Positions 27,201-34,719 of a stretch of 64,000 nucleotides of DNA are shown here, piece after piece. Position 1 is the stretch's first letter, and the number at the start of each line of letters is the position of its first letter. This DNA comes from Lepidonotus clava. Lineage: Eukaryota > Annelida > Polychaeta > Phyllodocida > Polynoidae. The notes below the pieces were generated by a model, which saw only the letters and a list, made by a program, of their open reading frames with translations, ran no database searches and was not told where the DNA came from. The position numbers were made by a program, and so were the translations under genes. Location of the stretch: the NCBI GenBank assembly GCA_936440205.1, contig OW387147.1, forward strand, positions 29,289,629 through 29,353,628. Reading direction: 5' to 3'.

Positions 27201-30200
27201 CAAATTCTATCAATATTCTTTGAAGATCGTACTAAAAAGACGAAAGTTTCAGAAAAAGGTTTAATGTCTATCACCTCTCATAAAGTGATTACTAGAATTT
27301 GTCCCCTGAATCATCCTGCCCCACTGAAAAATGCATATTTTCCATGATTTCTCATCTCACATTTCCCTGAATAGAAAGCTAAAAATGTTTAGATAAAAAT
27401 ATACTATCTATTTTATTGGACTTTTTATTAAAATGAAGATAAGGAACTTAACGTTTTAGGGCATAATACATAAAAGACCTGACACCCCCTTTCAATCCTA
27501 CAGAAAAGGTAACTTTGCTGTATAATACTTTAATATAGCTTTGTGCCGAGATGCTATCCCACAAATATTTGTGACTTAGCAGATCTGTTTGTAGCCTATC
27601 AGCTTATGGTGATGCTAAGTCACAAAAGGATGCTAAGCTACAAATAATTATGACTTAGTGTCTATTTTTGGAAAGATGCTATCCTTAAAATATTTTTAGT
27701 TTAGCATCTGTTTGTAGCTTAGCATCCTGTGGCGATGCTATCCTGCAAAAAGTCACTTAACCACAAACATTAATTTTGTTGGATAGCATCTGTTTGTAGG
27801 ATAGCGTCCTAACAGGGAGGGTTTACACAGACCAATAGACGGCATTAACACAAGAAACTTCATTATCGTAAGGCCAATCTCATTATCGTAAGGCCATTCT
27901 CCTAAGCTTTTGCCAAAGAATTTCAAACATGTCTGAAATTTTCATTATCTTAGGGAATTTGTCACGATAGATCATCATAAGCTTTACGACAGGCTTAACA
28001 CAATGAAAACCTTAGGTTAAAATGGGTTTACACAGGCCGATAACGTCGTCAGGATTATCGTAAGGCCATCGGGATTATCGTAAGGCTATCGGGATTATCG
28101 TAAGGCTTACCTAAGGGACCTAACGCAAGGATTGTGTAAACCCCCCTTAACTGAGGAACAGTTACAACGCCAGGTGTATAAGTGTATATTTATCTTCACA
28201 ATATTCCACTTACTCCATGTATCGCATGAAGGGTACAACTGTGTTTGCTTGTAACTTTCAGTTTCTGTCGATGCGTCAGTGGAACCCTCGGTACCTTCAC
28301 AACCAGTATCTGTCCCAGGTAGGTGAAACGTAATATTGGGTCAAAAGACAATTGAAACACTCTTCAGGGGCCGATCCAGGGATCGGGGGATGGGTTGGGG
28401 GGTGCAGGTAGCCCTGACGTCTCCCCCTCCCCCTATCTTTTGTATTGCTGGGGACTTAAACTTGATAAAGTGACGTGTGGGCGAATATGAAGCATTTTAG
28501 TACTTACACCGTACATGTGGCACCCCCGACCTTTCTGAAATTCTCCTAAAGTTAATAGCCACAATATATTCTTTATAAACACAATTTTGAACCTTAATAA
28601 CAAAACATTTCTCAGATAACGTTTTGGTCACTAAGTGTCAGATAACGTTTTGTCACTTGGTGACACTAATATAAGTCACAAAAATTCAGTTTTTGTCATT
28701 TAGTGCTTTTTCTCAATCAGTGACATCTGCCACTGACCATTTGAGAATGTTACAAAGCATGGGGGTGAACTCTCTAGATGGCACCATGCCTACTGCTTAC
28801 TTCTTTAAGAATAGAAAGGATAGCACACTCCTCCATTTTGGATTTAGCTGGTTCCTGTCAAAACCTATAAGCTGATGACCAGCAGATGCATAGGATTCCC
28901 ACAAGACTGCAGTGAATGACCCAGTTCTATTTGATATTAATATAAAAAAACACAACTAAACTTATTATCTTTCTGTCATTAATACAATACTAAATCATAA
29001 TTATTGCAATGTGCTTTGAATTTTTATAGTTAATGTTTTACAGGAAGATATAGCTCAATGTATGCTTCCCCCTTCAGTGCCCCTTACTTGAACAGAATGC
29101 AACTCATTCACTGGATTGGATGCTTATTTATAGTATTAAAAGGGTTTCCCCATAAACCTCTCTGAACTCAATACAAGTAGAAAGTTAGTAGTTGTATAAT
29201 CAGAGCCTTCATTAACACCCATAATGTATACCATGGTCAGAAATAGCCCAGAGGCTAGAGTCTAGAACTTCAAATCCAAAGGTAGGGGTTTCAAATCCCA
29301 CCCATGTCAGAGCAGTGTCACTCTTTTTAATAAATGAAGAAATCACATTAAAAAGCATTCATTTGGGTGAAATAACAACGGACACATTCATGTCTTTCCA
29401 ACCATTTATTTATCTTATATATAGGCTGTATAAATGCTTATAACTCTTCAGCTAATGACCTGTGTCTAATTGTAAAAAGAAATATTTCCTTTTCCTTTTA
29501 TTCAACTTTATAACATAAAGCTAAAATTGAAATATCTATGTGTAAACCAAAGATAAATGATTAGCACTGTAAAAGTTGATAATAATATTAGATTGAAGAT
29601 GATTTGCATAAGAAAGAGTGCAACATGGTCAAACTGCAACATGACCATCAGGAGGTTTGAACCACCAACCTTCTGATTTAAAGTCCCTCACCATAGCCAC
29701 TATACCACAGTTTGCGGTAATGACAGTGGAACAAAATGCTTGGGCTGAATGAGGTTGCTGTATTATGTTTGGGATGAGGTTTTTGTTCAAAACCCCCTTT
29801 CAGGGGCCTCTTGTATAACTAATATGATGATGTCACAGGGGATTCCCCTACCCTCCCATGCCCTAATTAACCAGTCTGAAGGAAATAGCAGTGTACATTA
29901 CACAATTATGGCAAAACTATGGGCAAACATAGGTTTTCACCTGGACAGGAGTTATAAATACCATTGCATATTGCATAATTATAATTATCAAAAGGCCTAT
30001 GTACACATTGCCCTATATGGTTGATCATGTGACTCCATTCATAAAGTACTTTCCAAATAAGGACATTGCCATATATGGTATGCTGCAATACTGGGTGGGG
30101 TTTCATTTTTTCTCAATAAAATGGTCAATTCCCATTGATTAAATATAGATATCAATAAAATGTGACAGCCAATTAGTTTTTATTAGTTGTCTAGAATGCA

Positions 30201-33200
30201 AACTATTTTTTATTTCACGAAAAACATACAGTTTAAGCATAAATCCAAAATATATGTATGTGCAAACTGCAGGGTACAGTTTTAGGTTCTTACCCTTTTA
30301 GTATTATAAGTAACTATGAGACAGGGGTAGCACCATCTAGAGAGTTCATGCCCGTGTTACAAAATACCCATAGATCAGATTACGACTAATAATAAAAAAT
30401 AAAATTTCTGCTCTCGTTTTATTGTGTGTCTTTCCCCGTTTTATCTCAATTAAAGCAAACTGGCAAATATAAATCATTGGAAAATTATTGATTACAAAAG
30501 ATAATTAACCGTTTCAGAGGGCGAACTATCCAAAGACTCAACCAAAGTCTTGAGACAAACAAACTGATGAGCGTCTTGCACATAAGACCAGAAAATGATA
30601 CTATTTCATTATTTGAATTTAGGGCCGATGTATAACAAAGGAATTTTACCTATCTATATTGTTAACGGTTAAATTGATTTCTTTTCAAAGGATTCAAAAT
30701 TCGTCCTCATTGAAAATATATTTTGCCTCAACTCACATATGATTCAAGCTTAAGAAAACCTTGCACATAACTAGGCGATGATTACTTCTGAACGTTATTT
30801 CTTGAGTGAAGATTATACATCAAGGACTAATAATGCGAGAGATATTCTAAGAAAATACCTAGTACAGACACAGTTATGAGACTTGCATATTTGTTCTATT
30901 CTATGTATCTTTAAGGGAAATCCCCAAATTTGTGACGTCACAAGGACATTCATTTAGAACCCAGTTTCTATAAAAGGGAACCCCCAACATTCAAAAGGGT
31001 ATAGTTAGGAATTTCAGATTTAGCACATAATATTAATGTTGGCCCAATACAAGCTATTATCACTTGTATTTTTTACTCACCTTTACATTCATTCAATAAC
31101 ATAAGCTTCCCAAGTTAAGTACTTTGGAAGGGAATTTCCATTATTATGATGTAGCAAGGACAGTACTGGAAGCCAAGGAGTTTAGGCATTCCTAAATTAA
31201 ATTATATTTATTGAATGATTGTCTAATATCTTGATGTTATACAGCTTTTTTCGTTTCGAACATTTTTATAATACAGAACTGAAGTGAAATACACAAATAT
31301 TGGATATATAGATCTATATGCAAGGAACCAGATTATGTAGTTCTGAATTTAAGTACTATGCAATTTACACATGCATATGACACTTAATTGGCGTGCCTTT
31401 TCTAGCTTGTTATGATGTATATCTCTCTATCCTATTTCAGAAGACGATGATAAAATCAAGATAATTGCTGGAGCAGTCGCGGCTGGTGTTCTGTTGATTC
31501 TAATTGTGCTGATCATATGGATTATATGTTGGCGGGTAAAGAAGAATAAAGAAGAGGAGGGTAACTACTTTCACAGTTCCTACCTTTACTCCATCCAAGA
31601 GCATAATTCTATGTCTAAAGCACTAAATTTCTGTCTATTTAAAGACTGTTTCCATGACCCCAGCATCATCAATGACGGTCAACGAACTACAATGCATTTC
31701 ATATAAATTACAAGAAAGGAAGAACATGTATCTAGTTTAAGTGCACACTGGGTTATAAAAAGAAAGTGTTTTCAATCACTCGCTAATGTAACACAATTCG
31801 TTAGATTATTTCATCTCATTATTTGAATAAAGAAGTAATATGAGGGCTCTGTGGATAAGGTGCTATATATTGGGTCTCAGCTACATTATGCAGGTAACCA
31901 GACACTCCATTGATCATTCCAGAGTATGATAGTGACGACGAGAACAACATCAGACTGGAAGAGACTCGAGGGGGAACAACACGTAAGCATCTTATACTCA
32001 GACCTAAGTTTTGTTGACATAATATTTCATGGCATTTCTTATGCGTAAGAAGCTAGTCTAAAAACACTTTTTGACATAGGGAGAGTTAAGCCCTGTTTCC
32101 ACAGATTTATTACTTTTAACTAGCAATTATAATAAAAGATTATATATTTTACGTATCATTTGAAAGAGAATCCAAAACCCTCACTAATGGTATATGAAAT
32201 TTTTATTATCATCTAATATTTCCACTGCCGATTTTTGAAATCGGTGGTAAAATCGGCTAGTGGAACCAGGGCTTTACTGAGCATCACAAGTGGATAACTG
32301 AGTCATGCTTGCAAATATCTTATTACTGAAAGTTTTTGGAGAGACAACATTAATGTAGATGGAAATGCTCCATACTATTCTTGAATGGTATGTAAATATC
32401 GTAAATATTTTAATCAGTGCTTTTCTCGATTTAAAGCTTTGAAAGAGACTTAGTATATTCATCAATGTATAATATGATTAATAAGTGGAAAATTTACAAA
32501 GAGCACAATATTTCTTATTAATTGTGACGGGCTTTTTATAATAAATACTTGTGCCTGAGATTATAGAAATTGTATGACATGACAAGCATAAGTAATAAAA
32601 TACTCAGCATCAAGGATAATTATATTCTATAATTATTGGTACCTTCTGACATTTTTATCGATCGAAATTGGTATGAAAAATTAGCAATTTCATCATTATA
32701 CTTAACGATCCTTTGTAGGGAGCAATCAATATGCTGACATAGATAGTGGATCTGGTAACCAAGGTACGTTCATGTCTTCTTTCTTCTTGGTGGGCGCACC
32801 ATTAGCTTACTCAGTAATAGAATTCTTGTTTTAAACAAGAAGGAACTATACTAGAATAAGTAGTGGGTAATAAAGTAACCGTAACATGTCTTCATACGGC
32901 ATGTATTTCTTACTATCAAAACCATAATAATTATATAGTCCACTCAATGGGAAATTTAAGAAACCTATGTTGATATGCATTCAGAAACAGTACCCTCATA
33001 GTGAATTATTGACTAAACCTATGAAAGTGTATAACCGTTACATGATATGTCGCTGTTGGTAAACCTCAAGAGAGGATTTTCCTAAATTTTACTTACGGTC
33101 AAGATTAAAGTATTATCAATGCAAAGTATCTAACTTAGACATCAGTAAAAAGCCATAAGATATGGTAACATTTCTATTTGTCTGTAAACAAATGCAATAT

Positions 33201-33636
33201 TTGTGGATTTGTATTAACTCACTAATACAGTTTCTGATCCTATGCCAGTTTTCAAAGGTTAGGCCTATACTTTATTATAGGCATGCTTTAGACCCATAGA
33301 AACTATTTTCATAATTACTTTGAGTGTGAAAAATGTTGACCACAAATAATTGCTTTTGGTTCCTTTTAAATGTTACATTCCTTAGATGTTCACAGACAGG
33401 TATACAAATACTTGTGAATGTGTGAGTATTGCAAAATGCAATTTATGTGTCTTTAATCAACTATAGAATGGGATGAGAGGAAGATGGATAGTGACACAGA
33501 GAGTGCGCACACGACTGAGGAGGTGAGGCCGAGAGACTCGACCTCGTCGGCATTGGGGGAGCAGAGGTGGTCGACATGGGAGAGTCACCAGCAGACGGGG
33601 GACACCGAGTCGGGCATCCAGCCTCCCGATGAGTAG
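9190..33636 (+). CDS. gene B: FTP-lectin / six-FN3 single-pass receptor (15 exons, complete)
   Basis: Fifteen exons join into 1066 residues with all 14 introns in phase 1 and GT-AG borders. Order: signal peptide (1-28); FTP/fucolectin-like domain (29 to ~185; NLAQGRQALQSG, KAVDG, WWYVDLGR, late LCEVVVEDY); Pro-Val linker (~190-211); six FN3-like domains (211-874), each with a Y-Y-(I/V)-x-(E/Q)-Y strand and GLQ(A/P)GNTY-x-x-RVVP; Thr/Ser/Pro stalk (874-936); transmembrane helix (~944-966) with an RVKKNK stop-transfer; acidic tail of ~100 residues with tyrosines in EYDSDDE and QYADID. The FTP family binds fucose through His/Arg pockets in eel fucolectin; whether this copy binds sugar is unknown. 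Likely role: cell-surface recognition or adhesion with a tail that could be tyrosine phosphorylated (inference). No EGF or enzyme domain. Intron 1 is 8.7 kb and full of MITEs. Confidence 0.9.
10037..10751. mobile_element. TTAA-flanked hairpin MITE, copy 1
   Basis: TTAA at 10033-10036 and 10752-10755 flank termini GGTTAGACTACGGTGATGAG and its near-perfect inverse. The interior is also palindromic: GGAGGGAACTATGTCTCAGA is mirrored by TCTGAGACACAGTTCCCTCC. The element could fold along its whole length. It lies in gene B intron 1. TTAA points to piggyBac-type insertion (family knowledge). Confidence 0.8.
10756..11460. mobile_element. TTAA-flanked hairpin MITE, copy 2, abutting copy 1
   Basis: Termini GGATAGACAACACCTCTC and its inverse, flanked by TTAA at 10752-10755 (shared with copy 1) and 11461-11464. 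Interior arms GGAGGGAAGCGTGTCTCAGA and TCTGAGACACGCTTCCCTGC mirror each other. It is diverged from copy 1 but plainly the same family. Confidence 0.8.
11602..11975. mobile_element. TTAA-flanked MITE, AGGCAATCGCGCCAT termini
   Basis: Left end AGGCAATCGCGCCAT, right end ATGGCGTGATTGCCC, with TTAA on both sides (11598-11601, 11976-11979). A longer relative is at 15478-16269. Confidence 0.75.
11980..13309. other. gene B intron 1, unrecognised part
   Basis: No exon with a usable frame and splice sites seen. Near 13288 GGAGGAACAGTGTCTCA echoes the inner arm of the hairpin MITEs at 10-11.5 kb, so a decayed copy may be present. Confidence 0.35.
13310..13520 (+). repeat. direct repeat pair, copy 1
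   Basis: CACATAGCCTTTCCATGCT through ATACTCATGCGT is repeated at 16609-16821 in the same orientation with scattered substitutions and small indels. Either a dispersed repeat or a local duplication in gene B intron 1. Confidence 0.75.
13750..14720 (+). mobile_element. solo LTR, family copy 1 (plus orientation)
   Basis: It starts TGTGATGAATG and carries, in order, CRE-like TGACGTCA, CACGTGATC, CCAATCAGG, TATAAAAGG and AATAAA, then a GC-rich GGCCCGAA-type segment and an end resembling that of the copy at 40318-41330. This is the promoter/polyadenylation layout of a long terminal repeat. No internal region, so a fossil solo LTR. The right boundary is approximate and more diverged than in copy 2. 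Confidence 0.7.
15302..15473. repeat. fragment of CCCTTTAGACCCC element
   Basis: TTAACCCTTTAGACCCCA and the following ~100 bases resemble the inverse of the right end of the element at 59527-60520. The copy is cut off by the TTAA MITE starting at 15478. Confidence 0.5.
15478..16269. mobile_element. TTAA-flanked MITE, AGGCAATCGCGCC family, long form
   Basis: Left end AGGCAATCGCGCC, right end GAGTGATTGTCC, with TTAA at 15474-15477 and 16270-16273. About 790 bp, AT-rich, no coding capacity. Confidence 0.65.
16609..16821 (+). repeat. direct repeat pair, copy 2
   Basis: Partner of 13310-13520, same orientation. Both copies contain GGGACCATGCAACTAGTAGC. Confidence 0.75.
16923..17340 (+). repeat. 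two-copy tandem repeat, ~210 bp unit
   Basis: Units 16923-17135 and 17136-17340 both start GACCTAAATTGTGGT and share TTCTTGTTAACAACTAAGC. The second is shorter by an internal deletion of about 8 bases. It sits in gene B intron 1. Confidence 0.85.
17345..17998. other. end of gene B intron 1
   Basis: Nothing coding. CCCGGGTTCACTCCC at 17817-17831 resembles a tRNA B box, but no matching A box or cloverleaf is apparent. Confidence 0.4.
17999..18238 (+). CDS. gene B exon 2 (FTP domain, first half)
   Basis: Acceptor CACTGCAG, donor G|GTTGGT. Encodes NLAQGRQALQSG, YKAVDGDYTTTS, GCAAP and WWYVDLGRQVNISRVTLYV, the FTP/F5-8C core. It joins exon 1 in phase as SA-Q-NLAQ. Confidence 0.9.
   Translation, partial: KTLPRAGKPSSPVISRTTRRIRQWMGITPRRHTLIWDAQPPGRKPRALTHGRGGMWTWAGRSTSAGSPFMCTMTQAAAA
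18239..18671. other. gene B intron 2
   Basis: AT-rich, with a TGTGTGTATGTATG patch near 18408; nothing else seen. Confidence 0.6.
18672..18977 (+). CDS. gene B exon 3 (FTP domain, second half, Pro-Val linker)
   Basis: Acceptor CCTTTTAG, donor G|GTAAGT. Encodes NGATIRTG, TICATVQQGG, VLDC and ELFVLCEVVVEDYS, closing the FTP fold. It ends in a run of alternating Pro-Val/Pro-Ala dipeptides of about 28 residues, a stiff spacer before the FN3 array. Confidence 0.9.
19478..19783 (+). CDS. gene B exon 4 (FN3-like domain 1)
   Basis: Acceptor TTTTTCAG, donor G|GTAAGT, phase 1-1. Motifs LQVITPSTVRITF, YYIIEYTLDG and GLQAGNTYLFRVVPH match the repeated FN3 pattern of this gene. The B-strand Trp of classical FN3 is absent, as in its siblings. 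Confidence 0.85.
19784..20632. other. gene B intron 4
   Basis: AT-rich, no recognised element. Confidence 0.55.
20633..20953 (+). CDS. gene B exon 5 (FN3-like domain 2)
   Basis: Acceptor CATTTTACAG, donor T|GTGAGT. Motifs APVLQVVSSSAVNVGF, YYIIEYRIDG and GLQPGIRYLFRVVPY. Opens with a short Pro/Ala-rich spacer. Confidence 0.88.
21511..21950. mobile_element. foldback element (long inverted repeat) in gene B intron 5
   Basis: About 170 bases at 21511-21680 reappear inverted at 21775-21950 (CAGATGCGACCC against GGGTCGCATCTG; GGTAAAAGTGATTACCC against GGGGAATCACCTTTACC). The ~90-bp centre carries GACGCCCCC and GGGGGCATTTCACAC, the termini of the 3-bp-TSD MITE family. Only the right arm is repeated at 23341. 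Confidence 0.7.
21790..23213 (+). repeat. intragenic tandem duplication, unit 1
   Basis: From TTTTAGTTATGACCATC to GGCCAGGATATTTCTGTAGT, this unit matches 23341-24773 through intron, exon and following intron. It carries exon 6. Confidence 0.9.
22492..22839 (+). CDS. gene B exon 6 (FN3-like domain 3)
   Basis: Acceptor CCTTTACAG, donor C|GTGAGT. Opens with a Pro-Val spacer, then TTPVLQLTGNTEVRVNF, YVIQYRIDG and GLQPGNRYLFRVVPY. Differs from exon 7 by seven substitutions and two Pro-Val dipeptides. Confidence 0.9.
23341..24773 (+). repeat. intragenic tandem duplication, unit 2
   Basis: Second copy of the 1.4 kb unit, carrying exon 7. Introns are nearly as similar as exons, so the duplication is recent. 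It starts inside the right arm of the foldback at 21.5-21.95 kb and lacks the left arm. Confidence 0.9.
24041..24400 (+). CDS. gene B exon 7 (FN3-like domain 4)
   Basis: Acceptor CTTTTACAG, donor C|GTGAGT. Twelve bases longer than exon 6, all in the Pro-Val spacer. Changes against exon 6 include N to D in the RV(N/D)F strand and P to R near the C-terminus. Confidence 0.9.
24870..25199 (+). CDS. gene B exon 8 (FN3-like domain 5)
   Basis: Acceptor TATTGCAG, donor G|GTTAGT. Motifs APLLQLINTTAVTVSF, YYVVQYRIE and GLQAGNTYEIRVVPY, after a Pro/Val/Gly spacer. Confidence 0.88.
25409..25732 (+). CDS. gene B exon 9 (FN3-like domain 6)
   Basis: Acceptor GTTTCAG, donor A|GTATGT. Motifs APVLQLINSTAVRLTF, YYFVEYKI and RLQTGQTYLMRVLPF. 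The most diverged of the six. Confidence 0.88.
25733..26349. other. gene B intron 9
   Basis: A G-run at about 25808-25818, otherwise unremarkable. Confidence 0.5.
26350..26478 (+). CDS. gene B exon 10 (mucin-like stalk)
   Basis: Acceptor TATACAG, donor G|GTAAGT. 43 residues dominated by Thr, Ser, Pro, Gln and Gly (TTPPNGGTTRSTTTTT), a likely O-glycosylated stalk. Confidence 0.85.
26479..27535. other. gene B intron 10, first part
   Basis: Contains a G-run followed by an inverted GC-rich patch at 26920-26957 (GGGGGG, GCGCAGCAGGCGCAGC, CCCCCC), a probable degraded repeat end. No exon seen. Confidence 0.45.
27536..27815. repeat. cluster of GATGCTA(A/T)(G/C)..ACAAA direct and inverted repeats
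   Basis: At least six copies of a ~16-base motif (GATGCTAAGCTACAAA and its inverse TTTGTAGCTTAGCATC) alternate over 280 bases, allowing several hairpins. Possibly the subterminal part of the element beginning near 27823. Confidence 0.65.
27823..28146. mobile_element. TTAA MITE(s) with GGGTTTACACA termini and ATTATCGTAAGGC repeats
   Basis: An inner element 28021-28146 has perfect TTAA on both sides (28017-28020, 28147-28150) and termini AATGGGTTTACACA/TGTGTAAACCCCCC. A second GGGAGGGTTTACACAG at 27826 suggests a longer related copy ending at the same right end. GGATTATCGTAAGGC(C/T)ATCG is repeated in tandem inside. Confidence 0.65.
28262..28318 (+). CDS. gene B exon 11 (juxtamembrane stalk)
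   Basis: Acceptor CTTTCAG, donor G|GTAGGT. 57 bp, SVDASVEPSVPSQPVSVPG; phase 1-1 so it can be skipped without frame loss. Confidence 0.75.
29235..29305 (+). repeat. tRNA-derived (SINE-like) segment
   Basis: A box TAGCCCAGAGG and B box GGTTTCAAATCCC are spaced as in a tRNA, but the arms do not pair well. A tRNA-derived SINE head or tRNA fossil, not a functional tRNA. Confidence 0.4.
29645..29715 (-). repeat. tRNA-derived (SINE-like) segment, minus strand
   Basis: On the minus strand TGGTATAGTGG and GGTTCAAACC read as A and B boxes ~45 bases apart. It is oriented opposite to the one at 29235. Confidence 0.45.
30933..30976 (+). promoter_or_regulatory. intronic promoter-like pair: CRE palindrome and TATA box
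   Basis: TGACGTCA (30933-30940) is followed 28 bases later by TATAAAAG (30969-30976), about 465 bases before the transmembrane exon of gene B. It could be an internal promoter or part of an unrecognised transposon. Confidence 0.35.
31441..31560 (+). CDS. gene B exon 12 (transmembrane)
   Basis: Acceptor CTATTTCAG, donor G|GTAACT. Encodes EDDDKIK, a 23-residue hydrophobic helix (IIAGAVAAGVLLILIVLIIW, IICW) and RVKKNKEEE. 120 bp, same as the gene C transmembrane exon. Confidence 0.92.
31923..31982 (+). CDS. gene B exon 13 (cytoplasmic tail)
   Basis: Acceptor CATTCCAG, donor C|GTAAGC. Encodes YDSDDENNIRLEETRGGTT; acidic with one tyrosine. Confidence 0.8.
32090..32272. mobile_element. TTAA-type MITE with GCCCTGTTTCCAC termini
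   Basis: Left TTAA|GCCCTGTTTCCACAG, right GTGGAACCAGGGC|TTTA (one mismatch in the target copy). The interior has GATTTTTGAAATCGG. Related termini occur at 45789-46223. Confidence 0.65.
32719..32763 (+). CDS. gene B exon 14 (cytoplasmic tail, QYADID)
   Basis: Acceptor CTTTGTAG, donor G|GTACGT. 45 bp encoding SNQYADIDSGSGNQ. YADI fits a Y-x-x-I SH2-docking core, without the upstream hydrophobic residue of a true ITIM. Confidence 0.75.
33467..33636 (+). CDS. gene B exon 15 (C-terminal tail and stop)
   Basis: Acceptor AACTATAG. Frame runs to TAG at 33634-33636. Encodes EWDERKMDSDTESAHTTEE, then Ser/Thr/Glu-rich residues to GIQPPDE. Codon use is strikingly GC-rich compared with the other exons, and the G-rich minisatellite begins 18 bases after the stop. 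Confidence 0.82.
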
Positions 33637-33653
33637 ACAACACGTACGACCAG

Positions 33654-34497
33654 CAGGAGGTGCAGGATCAGGGTGATCAGTGGCAGGGGTGCAGGATCAG
33701 GGTGATCAGTGGCAGGGTGCAGGGTCAGGGGGGGGGGACAGTAGCAGAGGGTGTAGGATCAGGGGGGGTCAGTGGCAGGGGGTGCAGGATCAGGGGGATC
33801 ACTGGCGGGGGGGGGTGCAGGATCAGGGGGATCACTGGCAGGGGGGGGAGGGTTCAGGATCAGGGGGATCACTGGCGGGGGGGTGCAGGATCAGGGGGAT
33901 CACTGGCAGGGCGTGCAGGATCAGGGGGGGTCAGTGGCAGGGCGTGCAGGATCAGGGGGGGGGGGGGGTCAGTGGCAGGAAGTGCAGGATCAGGGGGGAT
34001 GACCAGCAACGGGTGCAGGATCGGGGTGGGGGGGAGTGAATTAGTGGCAGGGGGTGCAGGATCAGGGGGTCACAGGCAAGGGGTGCAGGATTGGAGGGGG
34101 GGGGGGGGGGGTCACTGGCAGGGGATGCAGGATCAGGAGGGATGGCCAGCAGGGGGTGCAGGATCATGGGGGATCAGTGGCAGGGGTGCAGGATCAGGGG
34201 GGATCAGTGACAGGGGATGCAAGATCGGGTGGATCACTAGCATGGGGTTCAGGATCAGGGGGATCACCAGCAGGGGGTGCAGGATCAGGGGGGGATCACC
34301 AGCATGGGGTGCAGGATCAGGGGGGGGGGGGATCACCGGCATGGGGTACAGGAACAGGGGGGAACAGTGGCAGAGGGTGCAGGATCAGGGGGGATCAGTG
34401 GCCGGGGTGCAGGATCAGGGGCGGATCAGTGGCAGGGGGTGCAGGATCAGGGGGGATCAGTGGCAGGGGGTGCAGGATCAGGGGCAGATCCAGTTGG
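33654..34497 (+). repeat. G-rich minisatellite, ~30-bp unit
   Basis: About 27 degenerate copies of GGTGCAGGATCAGG, G-run, GATCA(G/C)TGGCAGG. G-runs vary from 3 to 14. Open frames of up to 289 codons across it (GCRIRG-type repeats) come from the repeat itself. Confidence 0.95.
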
Positions 34498-34509
34498 GGG
34501 GGGGGCATG

Positions 34510-34715
34510 TCAAAAGAGTCCTGGGGTAAGGGGATGGGTAAAGGGTAGGGTAAGGCGGGTAAGGGGGGTAAGGGGCGAAAAACAGGGTAAGCGGGGTAAG
34601 GGGTTAAGGGTTAAAAGGGAGTAAGGGGGGATAAGGGGGAGGGTAAAGGGGGGTAGGTGGGGATAAGGAGGGGTAAGTGGGGGGGGGGTAAGGGCCATGA
34701 TAAGAGTAAGGGGCA
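34510..34715 (+). repeat. GGGGTAAG-type G-rich tract
   Basis: Irregular GGGTAAGG/GGGGTAAG repeats, many G-runs of three or more with 1-4 base loops, so strong G-quadruplex potential on the plus strand. Confidence 0.85.
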
Positions 34716-34719
34716 TGTA

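Larger units (their letters stand above)
28750..30360. mobile_element. 1.6 kb element or repeat pair with inverted ends in gene B intron 11
   Basis: TGAACTCTCTAGATGGCACCA near 28766 is mirrored by TGGTGCTA-type inverse at 30327-30346. Two tRNA-like segments lie inside in opposite orientations. It could be one non-autonomous element or two inverted copies of a shorter repeat. Confidence 0.45.

Noticed and set aside
33660-34529. 289-codon open frame (GCRIRG-type repeats) after gene B
   Set aside because: It is generated by the G-rich minisatellite; parallel frames are also open, there is no signal peptide and no codon structure, and it follows the gene B stop.
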